Position numbers and translations under genes: made by a program
Origin: Bradyrhizobium sediminis
Lineage (GTDB): Bacteria > Pseudomonadota > Alphaproteobacteria > Rhizobiales > Xanthobacteraceae
Assembly: GCF_018736105.1 (NCBI RefSeq)
Contig: NZ_CP076135.1
Coordinates: forward strand, 3,966,001-4,030,000
Length of the DNA: 64,000 bases
Reading direction: 5' to 3'
The notes under the pieces: generated by a model
Told to the model about the DNA's origin: nothing
Databases searched by the model: none
The model's input: only the letters and a program-made list of their open reading frames with translations
Part shown: one piece after another, positions 63,281-64,000 of the stretch
How the letters are laid out: each line of letters starts with the position of its first letter
Position numbering within the stretch: position 1 is the first letter of the stretch

Positions 63281-64000
63281 TCATTGATGAACGTAATCAC
63301 CGGGCGCATCAGGCAAACTTCCGCCATCCACCTGCCCGACACCCATCCGGGGCGGCTCGCAAGGCTCGCCGGATCGCGCCGTGAGCCATCTGGCCCATTC
63401 TGCCCACCACGATCCTTCGGTGTGCGGCGCCGTCTTCAGCCACTCGTCGGGACCGACATAGGGAGCATCCTCCGGCTTGCAGCTGACCTGGTAGGAGTGG
63501 CCCTCCTCGCCGGGAGGCGCCACGATGCCGGTATTGTGGCCGCCGCTGGTCAAAAGGAATGTCACATCGGCGTCCACCTGGTAATGAATCTTGTAGGTGG
63601 ACTTCCAGGGCGCCACATGGTCGCGAAGCGTCCCGACCACGAACATTGCGGTGTGAATATCCGACAGCGAAATCGGCCTTCCTTCCACGACATGGCGGCC
63701 TCCCGCGAGGTCGTTGTCGAGAAACAGCTTGCGCAGATATTCTGAATGCATCCGGTACGGCAGGCGCGTGGCGTCGGCATTCCAGGCCATGAGGTCACTG
63801 GCCGGCGCGCGTTCTCCCATCAAGTAATCGCGCGTGATCCGCGACCAGATCAGGTCGTTCGAGCGGAGCAACTGGAACGCACCCGCCATTTGCGTGGTGT
63901 CGAGAACGCCGCGTTCCCACATCATGTCCTCGAGGAAAGCGACCTGGCTTTCGTTGATGAACAAGGTCAGTTCGCCGGCCTCGGTGAAATCGCTCTGTGC
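63281..64000 (-). CDS. phaC: Poly-beta-hydroxyalkanoate synthase, C-terminal part
   Basis: The frame is open from the right edge (reading AQSDFTEAGELTLFINESQV) to the stop at 63281-63283, about 239 residues of the C-terminal part. Typical marks are VAFLEDMMWERGVLDTTQMA, FQLLRSNDLIWSR, the catalytic Asp region FVVGTLRDHVAPWKS and the catalytic His in LTSGGHNTGIVAPPG. PhaC links hydroxyacyl-CoA units into storage granules. The nucleophile Cys lies outside the window. A polymer-storage role fits the CHAD and alcohol dehydrogenase genes beside it. Confidence 0.93.
   Translation of the reverse strand, partial: AQSDFTEAGELTLFINESQVAFLEDMMWERGVLDTTQMAGAFQLLRSNDLIWSRITRDYLMGERAPASDLMAWNADATRLPYRMHSEYLRKLFLDNDLAGGRHVVEGRPISLSDIHTAMFVVGTLRDHVAPWKSTYKIHYQVDADVTFLLTSGGHNTGIVAPPGEEGHSYQVSCKPEDAPYVGPDEWLKTAPHTEGSWWAEWARWLTARSGEPCEPPRMGVGQVDGGSLPDAPGDYVHQ

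Overview
The window is high-GC chromosomal DNA from an alphaproteobacterium, most likely a Bradyrhizobium / Rhodopseudomonas-type member of the Nitrobacteraceae. This rests on gene content and style: several Bug (TctC-type) solute-binding proteins, family III CoA-transferase, an OMP31-type beta-barrel, an FnrN/FixK-type regulator with TTGAT-N4-ATCAA boxes, a rhizobial-type PHA synthase, and a short palindromic repeat I associate with this family. I see no rRNA, tRNA, CRISPR array, transposase or phage genes.

Layout. (a) 0-7.5 kb: surface polysaccharide genes. These are a DXD glycosyltransferase cut by the window edge, rfbA, and a leftward group of polyprenol-type glycosyltransferase, epimerase, large polytopic membrane protein and Wzx-like flippase. 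(b) 7.8-17 kb: a CoA-transferase, another large polytopic membrane protein, a decayed porin with a strong terminator, a complete tctC-tctB-tctA transporter, a crotonase-family protein and a serine-glyoxylate type aminotransferase. (c) 17-28.6 kb: a GT32-like glycosyltransferase, a YdiJ-type FAD/Fe-S oxidoreductase overlapping a GlcG/HbpS protein, then a second polysaccharide block with an ABC-2 exporter pair and three glycosyltransferases. Two of those share a C-terminal module and an EAH motif in place of DXD. (d) 28.8-46 kb: accessory catabolism. It holds a phosphonate monoester hydrolase/sulfatase, three orphan Bug proteins, a crotonase, a molybdopterin oxidoreductase, a porin-like OMP, an AMP-dependent ligase, a ModA-like protein without signal peptide, a cyclase-family hydrolase and a full livKHMGF operon.

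(e) 46-64 kb is the most coherent region and looks like a low-oxygen/stress island. It contains a CRP-type regulator downstream of a class III cyclase-AAA-TPR protein, an Fe-S Fnr regulator divergent from a small cytochrome c, an Mla/MCE lipid transporter whose MCE subunit is fused to an auxiliary lipoprotein domain, and DUF883 and holin-like membrane proteins. It continues with an acyl-CoA synthetase-GNAT fusion, a zinc alcohol dehydrogenase, a two-domain kinase, a CHAD protein and a PHA synthase. Four perfect or near-perfect FNR/FixK palindromes occur here. I found no comparable match upstream of a gene elsewhere in the window in a by-eye search. Three of them lie 66-70 bp (box centre to start codon) upstream of genes on the plus strand.

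In the two complete transporter operons with a binding protein (tctCBA and livKHMGF), a stable inverted repeat follows the binding-protein gene directly, consistent with differential expression of binding protein over permease. All functional calls are from reading the sequence; no database search was possible.
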